Part shown: positions 27,301 to 35,909 of the stretch, in pieces
Position numbering within the stretch: position 1 is the stretch's first letter
How the letters are laid out: each line of letters begins with the position of its first letter
Program-made: the position numbers and the translations under genes
The notes under the pieces: generated by a model
Told to the model about the DNA's origin: nothing
Databases searched by the model: none
The model's input: the letters and a program-made list of their open reading frames with translations, nothing else
Assembly: GCA_020629135.1 (NCBI GenBank)
Contig: JAHDDX010000009.1
Location: 1-56,413, forward strand
From: Hellea sp.
GTDB taxonomy: Bacteria > Pseudomonadota > Alphaproteobacteria > Caulobacterales > Maricaulaceae
DNA length: 56,413 nucleotides
Direction: 5' to 3'

Positions 27301-27544
27301 AAAGCCGATGGTAGTAGCGCTGGCATTTGGTGTCTTGTTTGATTTCTTCCTTACCCTGATGTTGGTGCCGGCTATGTACGGAATTGGCGTGGATATTTCG
27401 CGGACTTTCAAACGCCTTTGGACAGGTCAAAAGCAACCCAAACTGGGCTCCCATTATGATCCGGACCTGGCTCTGGCGCTTGAAGACTTTGAGGCCGAAA
27501 GCGTTAAATCCGTACCGGGATTAACGCCGCGGCCAGCAGAATAA
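24335..27544 (+). CDS. RND multidrug efflux permease (AcrB-like)
   Basis: 1069 residues, full length for the hydrophobe/amphiphile RND family, with 12 transmembrane helices and two large periplasmic loops. The proton-relay Asp pair is visible in TM4 (GIVVDDAIVVGES). TM10 carries the usual SGVAINDNLVLLDYVNRLR. It drives export of hydrophobic or amphiphilic compounds by proton exchange. The substrate cannot be read from the sequence. It follows the adaptor by 20 bp and is itself followed, 24 bp on, by the M13 peptidase gene, apparently in the same transcript. Confidence 0.95.
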   Translation: MKSIIAWFVRNPVAANLMMLTMFATGAFGYFSLEREFIPQTTINGMTVNVSWPGASPRDVEEQLVVRVEEAVDGLDGIDYIEGNAREGRGSVNIRTKLNVDYEKMLDEVKARVDTIQNLPPDSFRPEVFRWDARAEIMYLALHGDVDRLELQRAATNLRLELTKLTGLQLTRQITKRSEQVTIEISEQKLRQYNLTFSQVADAISRSSVNLSAGTVETTGGNLQLRARSLANSKTEFEDIIVRQTASGGTIRVRDIAHVIDRFESDKFAAKFRGQNTAVFEVLSPDEMNITDAGNAIRKFEKEINESLPPNLTFSIWFDGSTMFDSRMNLIGSNAISGMILVLIILILFLRPAVAIWVTIGIAAAFAGAIAIAPYIGITLNMISLFAFLLVIGIVVDDAIVVGESVHFHAENGITGENGAISGANMVVKPVFYAVITTILMFTPFLFMTGPLQAILGQISLVVIAVLIFSLIEAFFVLPAHLRHLKQIEHEKLTGLMKFQNRIAQTLVNFAKTTFRPLVATLIKFRYITVSVFIGLFIMSIGLLRSGIAPVAFIPEVESDMIFFSASFPEGTTFERREQVREQVDAGILKINENTKADFNIDEPLFEAPGSITNSRRVDAFINLVDGNKRRHTSTKEIAEKFEEYVGPIPDAYRVNYGYSEGGGGSDAGVRYGIASSDTAALKLALLDLKSEIESYSSVTRAWDSLESSAKELQFELLPGAETLGIKLSDVTRQVREAFYGREVQRLPRNGEDVRVMVRYPEAARESIESLKNLRIRTGTGVEVPLYSVAEVSFEEGVGRINRRDRKRIEYVGARIRGEQSEAGKMRKELDEEFFPQWELRHPLVNRVIVGDDMIETNFMKELRISLIVILFVMYGLLAIAFKSYAQPLLIMIAIPFALVGMIFGNIVTDVPFGMMSMFGFFAASGVAINDNLVLLDYVNRLRAKGVGAYQAMLDSCVARFRPILLTSVTTFIGITPILFETSSQAEFLKPMVVALAFGVLFDFFLTLMLVPAMYGIGVDISRTFKRLWTGQKQPKLGSHYDPDLALALEDFEAESVKSVPGLTPRPAE

Positions 27545-27568
27545 AATACTTTAGAAGCAAACAAGGAC

Positions 27569-29656
27569 ATGACTATGCCCCTCAAAAAATACATCGTTCC
27601 CAGCCTGTTGGCTTTAACCATTGCGGCCTGTTCGCCTTCCGAGACCAAATCAACTGAAAACTCGGAATTGAAAACTGAAGCCATCGCAGAAGTTAATTCT
27701 GCCGAACTTGGTTCGTTCGGGATTGATCTGGACTCTATGAAAGCCGAAGTAAAACCCGGCGATGATTTTTTCGCTTATGTGAATGGTGCCTGGATCGACG
27801 GGACTGAGATACCGGCTGATAAATCCCGCTATGGCAGCTTTGATATGTTGCGGGACCGGTCAGATGAACGGGTCCGCGCAATTATAGAGGCGTCTGCTGG
27901 CAAATCCGCCGCCAAAGGATCGGAAGAACAAAAAATTGGTGATTTTTACGCGTCCTTTATGGATATGGAGGCTATCGAAGCTGCCGGTCTTGCGCCTATT
28001 CAAGCCGATCTCGATTTGATCAAGTCAGCACAGACCCATGCCGATGTTGCGAAGCTCATGGGAAATCCAGAAATGGGGGTCAGGTCTCCGGTTGCCGGAT
28101 GGGTAGACGTGGATGTCAAAGATATTGAAAATTACATCTTCTATGTGACTCAGGCCGGATTGGGTATGCCGAACCGGAATTATTATTTCGATGAAGGCGA
28201 AAAGTCAGACAATTTACGGGCCGCCTATATGGACCTTCTGACAACTCAGCTTACTGAAGCCGGGGTCGAAGATCCGGCAACAAGTGCAGCGCGGGTTATG
28301 GCACTCGAAACCCGCATGGCCGAAGTTCATTGGACCCCTGTTAAACGTCGTGATCGCAGCCTGACTTATAATAAAATGAGTGTTGAGGACCTGAAAGAAT
28401 ACGCGCCAGGATTTCCGTGGACAACGATGATGGAAGCTTCAGGGTTAGGCGATCAAAACACCTTTATCATTCGCGAAAATGACGCCCTACAAGGCCTGGC
28501 TAAGATCTTCGCAGATACCCCTGTTGATGTCTGGAAGGACTATATGCTGGCCAGTTATATTGGCGGTATGTCTGCTTATCTACCCAAGCGTATTGATGAT
28601 GCGAATTTTGCTTTTTACGGGACAGCCCTGCGGGGAACTGAACAACAACGGGACCGCTGGAAACGTGCTGTTGGTCAAATTGACGGCTTCATGGGTGAAA
28701 TGGTCGGCAAGGTCTATGTTAAAGAACATTTCCCTCCAGATTCAAAACGTCAAATGCTGGATCTGGTTGAAAATCTCAGAGCTGCCTTCAAAGACGGCAT
28801 TGATAACCTGGAATGGATGGAGGCCGATACAAAAGTCGAAGCCCAGGACAAGCTTCGGAAGTTTAATCCTAAAATCGGCTATCCTGATGAATGGACAGAC
28901 TATTCTAAATTACAGGTCGAAAAAGAAGATCTGATCGGAACGGTCAAATCCGCCAATGCCTGGGGATGGTATGATATGATCGGGAAGCTCGGCGGACCGA
29001 TTGATCGCGGCGAATGGGGCATGAACCCTCAAACGGTCAATGCGTATTATCGGCCATCTTTAAATGAAATCGTCTTCCCGGCGGCGATCCTCCAAGCGCC
29101 TTTCTTTGATCCTAACGCGGATCCGGCCGTGAACTATGGCGGTATCGGCGCGGTTATTGGCCATGAAATGGGGCATGGATTTGACGACCAGGGTCGTAAA
29201 ACAGACGGCAATGGCGAACAACGCGATTGGTGGACGGAAAACGACGGCAAGGCCTTTGAGGAACGCTCTGGCGCCTTGGCGGCCCAATATGACAAATTTG
29301 AACCGCTTCCGGATGTTTTCGTCAATGGCAAGTTATCCCTGGGTGAAAACATTGGAGATCTGACCGGAATCACAATGGCCTATGATGCTTATCAGCGTTC
29401 ATTAAAAGGGCAGCCTGCCCCCGTCATTGATGGCCTTACCGGAGATCAGCGTTTCTTTATGGCCTATGCGCAAATCTGGAAAATGAAATACCGGGATGAA
29501 GCTATGCGAACTCAAGTCAAAAATGGACCGCACAGCCCGACCATGTACCGGACAAATGGTATCGTCAGAAACTTTGGCCCCTGGTATGATGCGTTTAATG
29601 TTCAGCCCGGCGACGCGCTCTATATTCCGCCTGAGAAACGGGTCAAAATTTGGTAA
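27569..29656 (+). CDS. M13 family metallopeptidase lipoprotein (neprilysin/PepO-like)
   Basis: 695 residues, normal M13 length. A lipoprotein signal (LLALTIAACS) places it in a membrane, facing the periplasm. The zinc site HEMGH starts at residue 532 (VIGHEMGHGFDDQGR), and the third ligand Glu lies in GENIGDLTG near 593. The C-terminal half also has NAYYRPSLNEIVFPAAILQ, the family's substrate-binding stretch. The enzyme cleaves short peptides on the amino side of hydrophobic residues. It ends the RND operon and has its own terminator at 29663. Confidence 0.93.
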   Translation: MTMPLKKYIVPSLLALTIAACSPSETKSTENSELKTEAIAEVNSAELGSFGIDLDSMKAEVKPGDDFFAYVNGAWIDGTEIPADKSRYGSFDMLRDRSDERVRAIIEASAGKSAAKGSEEQKIGDFYASFMDMEAIEAAGLAPIQADLDLIKSAQTHADVAKLMGNPEMGVRSPVAGWVDVDVKDIENYIFYVTQAGLGMPNRNYYFDEGEKSDNLRAAYMDLLTTQLTEAGVEDPATSAARVMALETRMAEVHWTPVKRRDRSLTYNKMSVEDLKEYAPGFPWTTMMEASGLGDQNTFIIRENDALQGLAKIFADTPVDVWKDYMLASYIGGMSAYLPKRIDDANFAFYGTALRGTEQQRDRWKRAVGQIDGFMGEMVGKVYVKEHFPPDSKRQMLDLVENLRAAFKDGIDNLEWMEADTKVEAQDKLRKFNPKIGYPDEWTDYSKLQVEKEDLIGTVKSANAWGWYDMIGKLGGPIDRGEWGMNPQTVNAYYRPSLNEIVFPAAILQAPFFDPNADPAVNYGGIGAVIGHEMGHGFDDQGRKTDGNGEQRDWWTENDGKAFEERSGALAAQYDKFEPLPDVFVNGKLSLGENIGDLTGITMAYDAYQRSLKGQPAPVIDGLTGDQRFFMAYAQIWKMKYRDEAMRTQVKNGPHSPTMYRTNGIVRNFGPWYDAFNVQPGDALYIPPEKRVKIW

Positions 29657-29662
29657 TATTAG

Positions 29663-29686
29663 ACCCGCCTGTCAGGCGGGTTTTTT
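29663..29686 (+). terminator. Rho-independent terminator of the RND-M13 operon
   Basis: ACCCGCCTG (29663-29671) and CAGGCGGGT (29673-29681) are a perfect inverted repeat, folding as a 7-bp stem with a 5-nt loop, followed by a run of T. The first base of the stem is 6 nt beyond the M13 stop codon. Confidence 0.9.
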
Positions 29687-29700
29687 ATTAGGGGAGCAAT

Positions 29701-30327
29701 ATGCTTGAGTTAAAATCCGTTAACCACGGTTACAAAAAACAGATCATTTTCAGAGATTTGAATACCCGTTTTGCCAAAGGCGTGACGGTTATTACCGGGC
29801 CGAGCGGCGCAGGTAAGTCAACACTATTGCGACTTTGCGCGTCTGCTGAACGCGCAAAGTCAGGTGCGATAAGCTGGCAGGGTCATAATATACGCAAGTC
29901 ATCTAGCGGGTTTCGCAAGGTGTTGGGTTATGCGCCTCAAATCATTGATTTTCCGGAAGATATTTCTGCTCAGGATTTTCTGTTTCACATCGGAGCCTTA
30001 AAGTCCTTATCACGAGATCAGATTGTTACTCAGTCCTTAGAAATTTTAACCCGGCTTAACCTGGATCAAGATGCTCAGAAACTAATCCGCAATTATTCAG
30101 GTGGAATGCGGCGACGTCTGGGGTTGGCCCAGGCATTTTTAGGTGAGCCCGAATGTTTGATCTTGGACGAGCCGACCGCCGAATTAGATCCGATTACTGC
30201 CGGGATCGTCAATGATTTGATTTTTTCAAAATCGGAGCAATCGGTTGTCTTGATGACAACTCATCTTGCGGATCATCTATCGGGGTATGAGTATCGTGAG
30301 TTTAAAGTAGAAGGATTGGCCGGATAA
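29701..30327 (+). CDS. ABC transporter ATP-binding protein
   Basis: 208 residues. Walker A GPSGAGKST at 33-41, Q-loop around GYAPQIIDFP, ABC signature YSGGMRRRLGLAQA (about 131-144), Walker B CLILDEP and switch His in LMTTHLADHLSG. A short nucleotide-binding domain with no extra domains, as in ABC-2-type exporters. Its stop is directly followed by the ATG of the permease. GGGGAGCAAT precedes the start. An 11-bp inverted repeat lies inside the frame at 29831. Substrate is unknown. Confidence 0.93.
   Translation: MLELKSVNHGYKKQIIFRDLNTRFAKGVTVITGPSGAGKSTLLRLCASAERAKSGAISWQGHNIRKSSSGFRKVLGYAPQIIDFPEDISAQDFLFHIGALKSLSRDQIVTQSLEILTRLNLDQDAQKLIRNYSGGMRRRLGLAQAFLGEPECLILDEPTAELDPITAGIVNDLIFSKSEQSVVLMTTHLADHLSGYEYREFKVEGLAG
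29831..29861 (+). repeat. Perfect 11-bp hairpin inside the ABC ATPase gene
   Basis: GACTTTGCGCG (29831-29841), a 9-nt loop and CGCGCAAAGTC (29851-29861) form a strong stem-loop within the coding sequence, 130 nt after the start codon and just behind the Walker A codons. It encodes RLCASAERAKS. It may slow ribosomes or polymerase, or may be chance; no T run follows. Confidence 0.5.
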
Positions 30328-31713
30328 ATGTTCGGGTCAGTCTCAACATTTTTTAAAATTCAGTTCGGCCGGCATTTGCGTAGTCCGGCCCTTTGGATTG
30401 TTTTGCTTGGTGCGATAATTGGGGCCCGATATATGGTGCCGTTACCAGATGCCAATTATGTCACCCTTGCGGTCAATAACGCTTATCCCGTCCAGACCTC
30501 TGCCATTATGGGCATGCAGCTTGGTATTGTCACAGCCCTTATTCTAACGCCACTGGCCTATATCTTTCTTCGGGCGGGCCCGACACGTCGTCAGCCCTGG
30601 CAGATCGAAGACGTTACACCGTCCAATAGAATGGCCATGACCATAGGGCAGGGCGCGGCCGATACGGCCATTTTATGGGTAGCCATGCTGTTCTTGGCGG
30701 TTGCTGGTATCATCTTGAGCGTTTTCCGATTGCCAATCGAAGAGGTGAAGCCGTTTCATACGCTTTTGACCTTTGTTTTAATCGCAGGACCGGCTTTGGC
30801 CTTTATCGCAGCGCTTAGAACTCTGTTTAATGCGCGGCCTTGGCTGCGCGGCGCCTGGGGTGATTTTCTGTTTTTTGTTATTTGGATGGCGGGAGTCGTT
30901 ATCGCCGCCATGTCTTTTTCTGAAGGGGGAAGCTCCCCTTTTACTGACGTGTTTGGTTATGCGGCCGCGATAGACGGGGCGACGGATGAACCCATATCTT
31001 CTGCCGTCATTGGAGGTGCACCCGCAACAGAGGACTATATCAATCTCGATGCTTTGGCAGGCACAACCAACACCTTATTTCTGATGTCTCGACTTATGTG
31101 GCTGGGGGTAGCGGGTCTGCTATTTGTCCTCTCAGCCCTGATTTTTAAACCGCGAAAGTTTAAGCAAAAAATACGGGGCGGAATGCTTAAAAAGCTGACA
31201 CCCGGACTGGATAAAGTCGGTGGGATAGTAGCAAATCCCTTAGTCACGATCAGCAATGTTTTTGGCAACCCGATCCGTTCAAGCTTCAATCAGCTTTTAA
31301 AACCTCGATATTGGGCGCTCATTTTACTTGTTTTGGCCGTTACTGGAGGAGCTCTCCCTTTCAGGCCGGGCACGGGCGGAGCAATTATGTTGGTTCTGAT
31401 CTTAGTTATGTCACGCCAAAGTGGTGTTTGGCAGGCACCCGCATTGCGGCAATTCATGAGGACCCTTCCCGCGCAAAAATGGTCCAGGCTTTTTTATGAA
31501 ATCGCTGCCGCTATGCTTTTGGCCTTTCTGGTTTGCCTGCCGGCCATTCTTAGAGCCGTTTTGAACGGAAATATCGGCGAGATTTTACCGGACTTTGTTT
31601 TTATTATCGGAATTATGCCCGTTGCTATTTATGTCTTGGGGTATCTGACGCGAACAGGATTAACCGGGCGGCTGATTTTTCTATTTATCTGGTATGGATA
31701 TTTAAATCTTTAG
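30328..31713 (+). CDS. ABC transporter permease, multi-pass
   Basis: 461 residues, with about 10-12 hydrophobic segments and no recognisable soluble domain, compatible with an ABC-2-like exporter permease. It starts on the base after the ATPase stop, so the two form a simple transporter pair. I do not recognise a substrate-specific family. The arrangement (cytoplasmic N-terminus, large central loop around FKPRKFKQKIRGG, second membrane half) suggests two membrane halves in one chain. Its stop overlaps the stop of the convergent acetyltransferase gene. Confidence 0.75.
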   Translation: MFGSVSTFFKIQFGRHLRSPALWIVLLGAIIGARYMVPLPDANYVTLAVNNAYPVQTSAIMGMQLGIVTALILTPLAYIFLRAGPTRRQPWQIEDVTPSNRMAMTIGQGAADTAILWVAMLFLAVAGIILSVFRLPIEEVKPFHTLLTFVLIAGPALAFIAALRTLFNARPWLRGAWGDFLFFVIWMAGVVIAAMSFSEGGSSPFTDVFGYAAAIDGATDEPISSAVIGGAPATEDYINLDALAGTTNTLFLMSRLMWLGVAGLLFVLSALIFKPRKFKQKIRGGMLKKLTPGLDKVGGIVANPLVTISNVFGNPIRSSFNQLLKPRYWALILLVLAVTGGALPFRPGTGGAIMLVLILVMSRQSGVWQAPALRQFMRTLPAQKWSRLFYEIAAAMLLAFLVCLPAILRAVLNGNIGEILPDFVFIIGIMPVAIYVLGYLTRTGLTGRLIFLFIWYGYLNL

Positions 31714-32846
31714 TTTTGGCCGGAAGTTTTAACAGCCTCGAGCATGGCCTTGGCGCGCCCTGAAAAACTGTCATCACAGGCGGCAATCTGACTATAGCGG
31801 CGCCGAAGTTTTCCCGGGGCGTCTTTTAAGGCTTTTTCGCCCAGCCGTTCGGCCGCACCATAAATCTGACTCAGGGCGGCTGCTGGGCCTCTCACGGCAA
31901 TAAAGCCCTGGCTAACCTGAATGTCTTCAGTGGCGTAATGTCGTTTATAACCGTCCAAACCGACGCCAAGATCAATCCTTTGATAGCCACGATCAGGACT
32001 GGCATCGATAAGGCCTTCCAATAGTTGGATGCCCGGCGCGTAACTATGAAAGTCGCCATTATATGACACTATCCAGCTGTGAAAGGTCACGCCATCGGTC
32101 AATCCCAAATCAATGGCGGCTAACTCTTCGCCGAAATAAAGCGCATGCATTTCGCAGCGTAAATCAGGTGATTGGCGACGCCATAAGGTCTCAATCAACT
32201 CGTGCGTCCATCCCGCACCCAGAACATCATATTTGCCCGTCTCGGCGAATTTTTGTTTTTTCCATTGGATCAGAGTATTGAAGACGTGATCGTCTGGACT
32301 GCTAAACTCAAACCGACGCGGGCCAAAAGTTTCTTCGGCTTTTCTAACTCGTCGACGATGGCTCTTAAGGTGTCGGCGATAGCTTGAATCCCGTCCGTTT
32401 CGCCACTGCTCTGGACCCTCCGGCAAAGTCATGGCGCAGGCTTCGTCTCGTTTCTGGCCGGGAATTGGGTTCTGATGATCACCGACCAGTGCCCAATAAT
32501 GAAATGCGCCGATGCCTGTTTGCGCTAAAAATGCGACCGGATCTAAGGCCATGTCCGCGGCATGGATTATGCCGTGATAATCCGTCATGGGCGCACCGAT
32601 GGGGCGGGCAAAATGGCTTTTTCCAGGTTTAGGGCCTTGATAGGGCAAAAAGGCGACTGGCGTTCCTTGTTTTCGAGCAATGGCGATATAGGCATCGTTC
32701 CGCAACTCACCCACCAGCATAGCGTAATCCGGATGAAAATAGGGGCTATAAAGCGCCGGATTATCAGCGCGCAGGTCCAACCAGGCGGAGCGGTCCTCCG
32801 TAGTCAGCGCCTTTGCGCGCGCAATGTCGATGTCAAAATTATTCAC
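31710..32846 (-). CDS. GNAT-fold acetyltransferase (FemAB/CelD-like)
   Basis: 378 residues, no signal or membrane segment. The central part with SYRRHLKSHRRRVRKAEE, followed by LYFGEELAAIDLGLTDG and SWIVSYNGDFHSYAPGIQLLEGLI, fits the Acetyltransf_6 family of acyl- or aminoacyl-transferases linked to polysaccharide or peptidoglycan-like polymer modification. The two halves resemble tandem GNAT folds. The target is unknown. It converges with the ABC permease, overlapping by 4 bp. Confidence 0.78.
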   Translation of the reverse strand: MNNFDIDIARAKALTTEDRSAWLDLRADNPALYSPYFHPDYAMLVGELRNDAYIAIARKQGTPVAFLPYQGPKPGKSHFARPIGAPMTDYHGIIHAADMALDPVAFLAQTGIGAFHYWALVGDHQNPIPGQKRDEACAMTLPEGPEQWRNGRDSSYRRHLKSHRRRVRKAEETFGPRRFEFSSPDDHVFNTLIQWKKQKFAETGKYDVLGAGWTHELIETLWRRQSPDLRCEMHALYFGEELAAIDLGLTDGVTFHSWIVSYNGDFHSYAPGIQLLEGLIDASPDRGYQRIDLGVGLDGYKRHYATEDIQVSQGFIAVRGPAAALSQIYGAAERLGEKALKDAPGKLRRRYSQIAACDDSFSGRAKAMLEAVKTSGQN

Positions 32847-32967
32847 CAGACCATTCCCATTTTTGTGCGTAATACGGGAATTTGGTTAGAATCGGCTTAA
32901 TTTTTTGATCGTGTAATATGCAATTTTGCCTCTATACGGCGGGCATGCCATGTCCTAATTCTAGGTT

Positions 32968-33894
32968 ATGGGAGCCCATCACGACCATCATCATCATAGC
33001 TGCAACGCGCAAAATCGCGGGCGCGTGGGATTGGCGGCCCTTCTAACCGGCCTGTTTATGGTCGTCGAAGTTATTGGCGGCCTGATTTCCGGGTCCTTAG
33101 CCCTCCTGGCTGATGCCGGCCATATGCTGACCGATTTTGCGGCTTTGTTTATGGCCTGGGGCGCGTTTACCATTGCCCAGCGCCCCGCCAATTGGAAGCA
33201 CACTTTTGGATTTGAACGCCTTTCGGTTCTAGTCGCTTTTGTAAATGGCCTGACTTTGTTTTTTATCTCGCTTTGGATCGTATTTGAAGCGGTCCGTCGT
33301 TTTCAGTCGCCCGGCGAGGTTCTCGCAGGCCCTATGTTAGGGGTGGCCTTAGCTGGGTTAGTGGTCAATTGTGTGGTATTTGCAATTTTGCGCGGCGCGG
33401 ATCAGGATAATCTCAATGTCCGAGGCGCCGTACTTCACGTGTTAGGAGATTTATTAGGATCGGTTGCAGCGATTATCGCGGCCGTCGTGATATTGCAAAC
33501 CGGTTGGATGACAGTCGATCCGTTATTGTCAGTTTTAGTCGCCTTGCTGATACTGCGCAGCGCCTATGCTTTGATCAAAGACAGCGCGCATATATTGCTC
33601 GAAGGTGCCCCAGACGGACTGGATCGCCGTCAAATTCGAGAGGATCTTGTGGCCAAAATCGAAGGACTTGAAGCCGTCAAACATATGCATATCTGGTCTC
33701 TGACCCAAGAAAAACCGATGATGACACTCGAAGTTGGTATTGAATCAGGTGCGGACCCTATGGTCATATCAAAACAGATTAAAGACCGGCTAAAATCTAA
33801 TTATCATATCGATCATTCGACCATAGAGGTGTCGCAGACTTTTGAATTCAGCCCTGAAGATACCTGTTCACATTCTGTAGAACATTCACGTTAA
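32968..33894 (+). CDS. CDF-family cation efflux protein (CzcD-like)
   Basis: 308 residues. A His-rich N-terminus (HHDHHHH at 4-10) precedes six membrane helices. Metal-site residues of the cation diffusion facilitator family are seen in helix 2 (LADAGHMLTDFAALFMAWGA; HxxxD) and helix 5 (HVLGDLLGSVAAI). The cytoplasmic C-terminal domain contains EAVKHMHIWSLTQ. It exports Zn2+, Co2+ or Cd2+ in exchange for protons. No clear Shine-Dalgarno precedes the ATG. The stop overlaps that of the convergent extensin-like gene (33891-33894). Confidence 0.93.
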   Translation: MGAHHDHHHHSCNAQNRGRVGLAALLTGLFMVVEVIGGLISGSLALLADAGHMLTDFAALFMAWGAFTIAQRPANWKHTFGFERLSVLVAFVNGLTLFFISLWIVFEAVRRFQSPGEVLAGPMLGVALAGLVVNCVVFAILRGADQDNLNVRGAVLHVLGDLLGSVAAIIAAVVILQTGWMTVDPLLSVLVALLILRSAYALIKDSAHILLEGAPDGLDRRQIREDLVAKIEGLEAVKHMHIWSLTQEKPMMTLEVGIESGADPMVISKQIKDRLKSNYHIDHSTIEVSQTFEFSPEDTCSHSVEHSR

Positions 33895-34595
33895 CGACAG
33901 GAAACAGTTGGCCCCATATCTACATGGAAATGATCTTTGTGGGCGGCGTTGTAATCGGGACTGAGTGTAACCCGAAATATCTTGCAGGCTTTAGACCTGA
34001 CTTCGCGAAGAAAATTTTTGCGGTCTTTTTCCCCGTCCCAATCGTTCAGTACCGAAATGATCCGACCGTCTTGAAGTTCAAAACCGGTAATGTCCCAGGC
34101 ATTGGCAAAGGCGTGCTCGCTCCAGGCCCCGGAATCATTGCCAACTTGTCGGCGGCAGGAATAAGCACCTGCATGGTGAACTCGTGACAAGGAGGAGCCC
34201 AGATGTTTTTGGGCGGCCTGATCAATTTCGCCAAGCCAGATATAAGTGCCAAGTGCGAGCGGGCATTGCATTGAGGCGTCGCCAGGCGCGAGGGCAATGG
34301 TGTGCCGCCCTTCCATCACCTGAGCTTTGTCCCATCCACAAGGGTTCTTGGGTCTATGCGGATCAGCTGAAACGGCATGCATGTTTTGCGTCTCCGCCAC
34401 CAATTGAGAACAGGTTGAGGACGGCGATAAGGCCACGCGAAATAATTGAAGATCAGTGGCAAAGCCGACTGGAGCATCGGGATTTAACGATCGCCAGGGT
34501 AAGTGTTGTTTGGGCAAGGTCTGATCCGCGGCGAAAAAACCGGCAAGACCGACTAGGGCGAGCACAATATATATGGTCGGCGGACGGCGGCGCAT
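33891..34595 (-). CDS. Extensin-like family protein
   Basis: 234 residues with an N-terminal hydrophobic anchor or signal (IYIVLALVGLAGFFAA). The C-terminal half is the extensin-like_C domain of bacteria: VHHAGAYSCRRQ, SEHAFANAWDITGFEL and KDHFHVDMGP. The H...D...HxH arrangement resembles D-Ala-D-Ala carboxypeptidases of the VanY/MepA type, so a periplasmic role in cell-wall turnover is plausible though not established for this subfamily. It is 23 bp downstream of the trypsin-like protease gene on the same strand. Confidence 0.85.
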   Translation of the reverse strand: MRRRPPTIYIVLALVGLAGFFAADQTLPKQHLPWRSLNPDAPVGFATDLQLFRVALSPSSTCSQLVAETQNMHAVSADPHRPKNPCGWDKAQVMEGRHTIALAPGDASMQCPLALGTYIWLGEIDQAAQKHLGSSLSRVHHAGAYSCRRQVGNDSGAWSEHAFANAWDITGFELQDGRIISVLNDWDGEKDRKNFLREVRSKACKIFRVTLSPDYNAAHKDHFHVDMGPTVSCR

Positions 34596-34618
34596 AAGAA
34601 TTTATGACCAATCTGTCC

Positions 34619-35419
34619 CTATTTCACAAGACACATAACTCGGGCGATCTGACGGCTACGCCGATATTTGTCTGCTTCGACGCCGTAGCTTTCTACCGCA
34701 ATGGGGCGGCCCTGAGAATTTTGGTCCGGAATGATATCCTGCAGGCTGCGCGGTGCGACTGTATAGATGCGTCCGCGTCTGGGGCTTTCTGCGGCGATAA
34801 TTCCGATAACTTCGCCGTCTTTATCCAGAACCGGGCCGCCAGAGATCCCACCAAGCGATCCTTTCAAATTCAGGGTACGCCCGATTTCTGTCCACGCCAA
34901 AATGGGCTCCTCGGTATTGTAACGGCCCCGCACGATCAGTTTATGACGCCCTAATAGAGACCCGACAGCTTCACCGGGTTTGCCCTGTGGGAAGCCAAAA
35001 AAGTATCCATATTCTCCGATTTGACGCTGAGAAAATAAATCCGTGGGTAAGGGTTCGCGTGACCAATTGGAGGTTAGTGTCGCTGTATCCTGCTCAGCAT
35101 CAACATCAGCGCTAACGCGAATGGCGCGAAACTGCCCCAAGTCTAGCCCGACCTGGTCGCAGGAATCAACAACGTGGCGAGCGGTTAGCCATTTGCCCTT
35201 TTTGTCTATGGCAAAGGCGGTACCAAGCCCGGATTCGGGTTCGTCGAGTTCTACAAGAACGGTCGGATCGCGTGGGCTGTCGCTGGGAAGCATTGGCCCT
35301 AATTCTTCTGGCGGTGGAGGTTGCGGTGAATCTTGTTGATCTGCGACGCGTTGAGCGTTGAGATAAATCAGAGCAACGATAATGCCGTAAATCAGCCAGT
35401 CGGGCGTGCGACGCCACAT
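34619..35419 (-). CDS. Membrane-anchored trypsin-like serine protease
   Basis: 266 residues. An N-terminal anchor (LIYGIIVALIYLN, about 9-21) and a Pro-rich linker lead into a chymotrypsin-fold domain. The catalytic triad is readable: His82 in WLTARHVVD, an Asp in VDAEQDTATL, and Ser193 in GGISGGPVLD. No PDZ domain follows, unlike DegP. It is probably a periplasmic protease attached to the inner membrane. DUF350 lies 4 bp upstream and the extensin-like gene downstream, suggesting an envelope operon. Confidence 0.87.
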   Translation of the reverse strand: MWRRTPDWLIYGIIVALIYLNAQRVADQQDSPQPPPPEELGPMLPSDSPRDPTVLVELDEPESGLGTAFAIDKKGKWLTARHVVDSCDQVGLDLGQFRAIRVSADVDAEQDTATLTSNWSREPLPTDLFSQRQIGEYGYFFGFPQGKPGEAVGSLLGRHKLIVRGRYNTEEPILAWTEIGRTLNLKGSLGGISGGPVLDKDGEVIGIIAAESPRRGRIYTVAPRSLQDIIPDQNSQGRPIAVESYGVEADKYRRSRQIARVMCLVK

Positions 35420-35423
35420 AAGA

Positions 35424-35837
35424 TCAGCCTGCTATAGCAAAGGCGAGGGCCAGTGAACCCGCCAGCTTAAACGAAGCCAGAACCAACGCGGCCGGGACTT
35501 CATCATTTTCAATACGACTAGGCATGCCTTTGAAAATAAAATCCGTAATACGGAATAGGAACATTTGCAGGAACAGGCTGGTTGTGCCCCAAACCGCGAC
35601 ATCGACATATCCGACTTTATGGATCAAACAGGCAACCAGAGGCAAAGCCAGACCAATAATCAATGCGCTGAAAGTCACGGCAGCGGCCATATTGCCATTT
35701 TGAATTAATTCTAATTCTTTGTGGGGGGTCAGTTTCACATAAATAAATATGCCGACCACATAAATGGCTGTGACGAGCAGCAGGTAAATTAATAGGGCCG
35801 GGAGGCCATTAGCTAGACTGTTTAGGGCCGGATTCAT
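35424..35837 (-). CDS. DUF350 family membrane protein
   Basis: 137 residues with four predicted membrane helices. LTPHKELELIQNGNMAAAV followed by SALIIGLALPL is the typical first DUF350 repeat (YjfL/UPF0719 family). The second half (TDFIFKGMPSRIENDEVPAA) repeats the pattern. Biochemical role is unknown; other family members sit near stress and envelope genes. Stop is 4 bp from the protease start. Confidence 0.88.
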   Translation of the reverse strand: MNPALNSLANGLPALLIYLLLVTAIYVVGIFIYVKLTPHKELELIQNGNMAAAVTFSALIIGLALPLVACLIHKVGYVDVAVWGTTSLFLQMFLFRITDFIFKGMPSRIENDEVPAALVLASFKLAGSLALAFAIAG

Positions 35838-35909
35838 AATCTAGTCTTTTATCTGTTGTTGTTGGTTCGGACTACTCCGGGGAATGACCTCGAAGCAAGG
35901 AATTATTGG

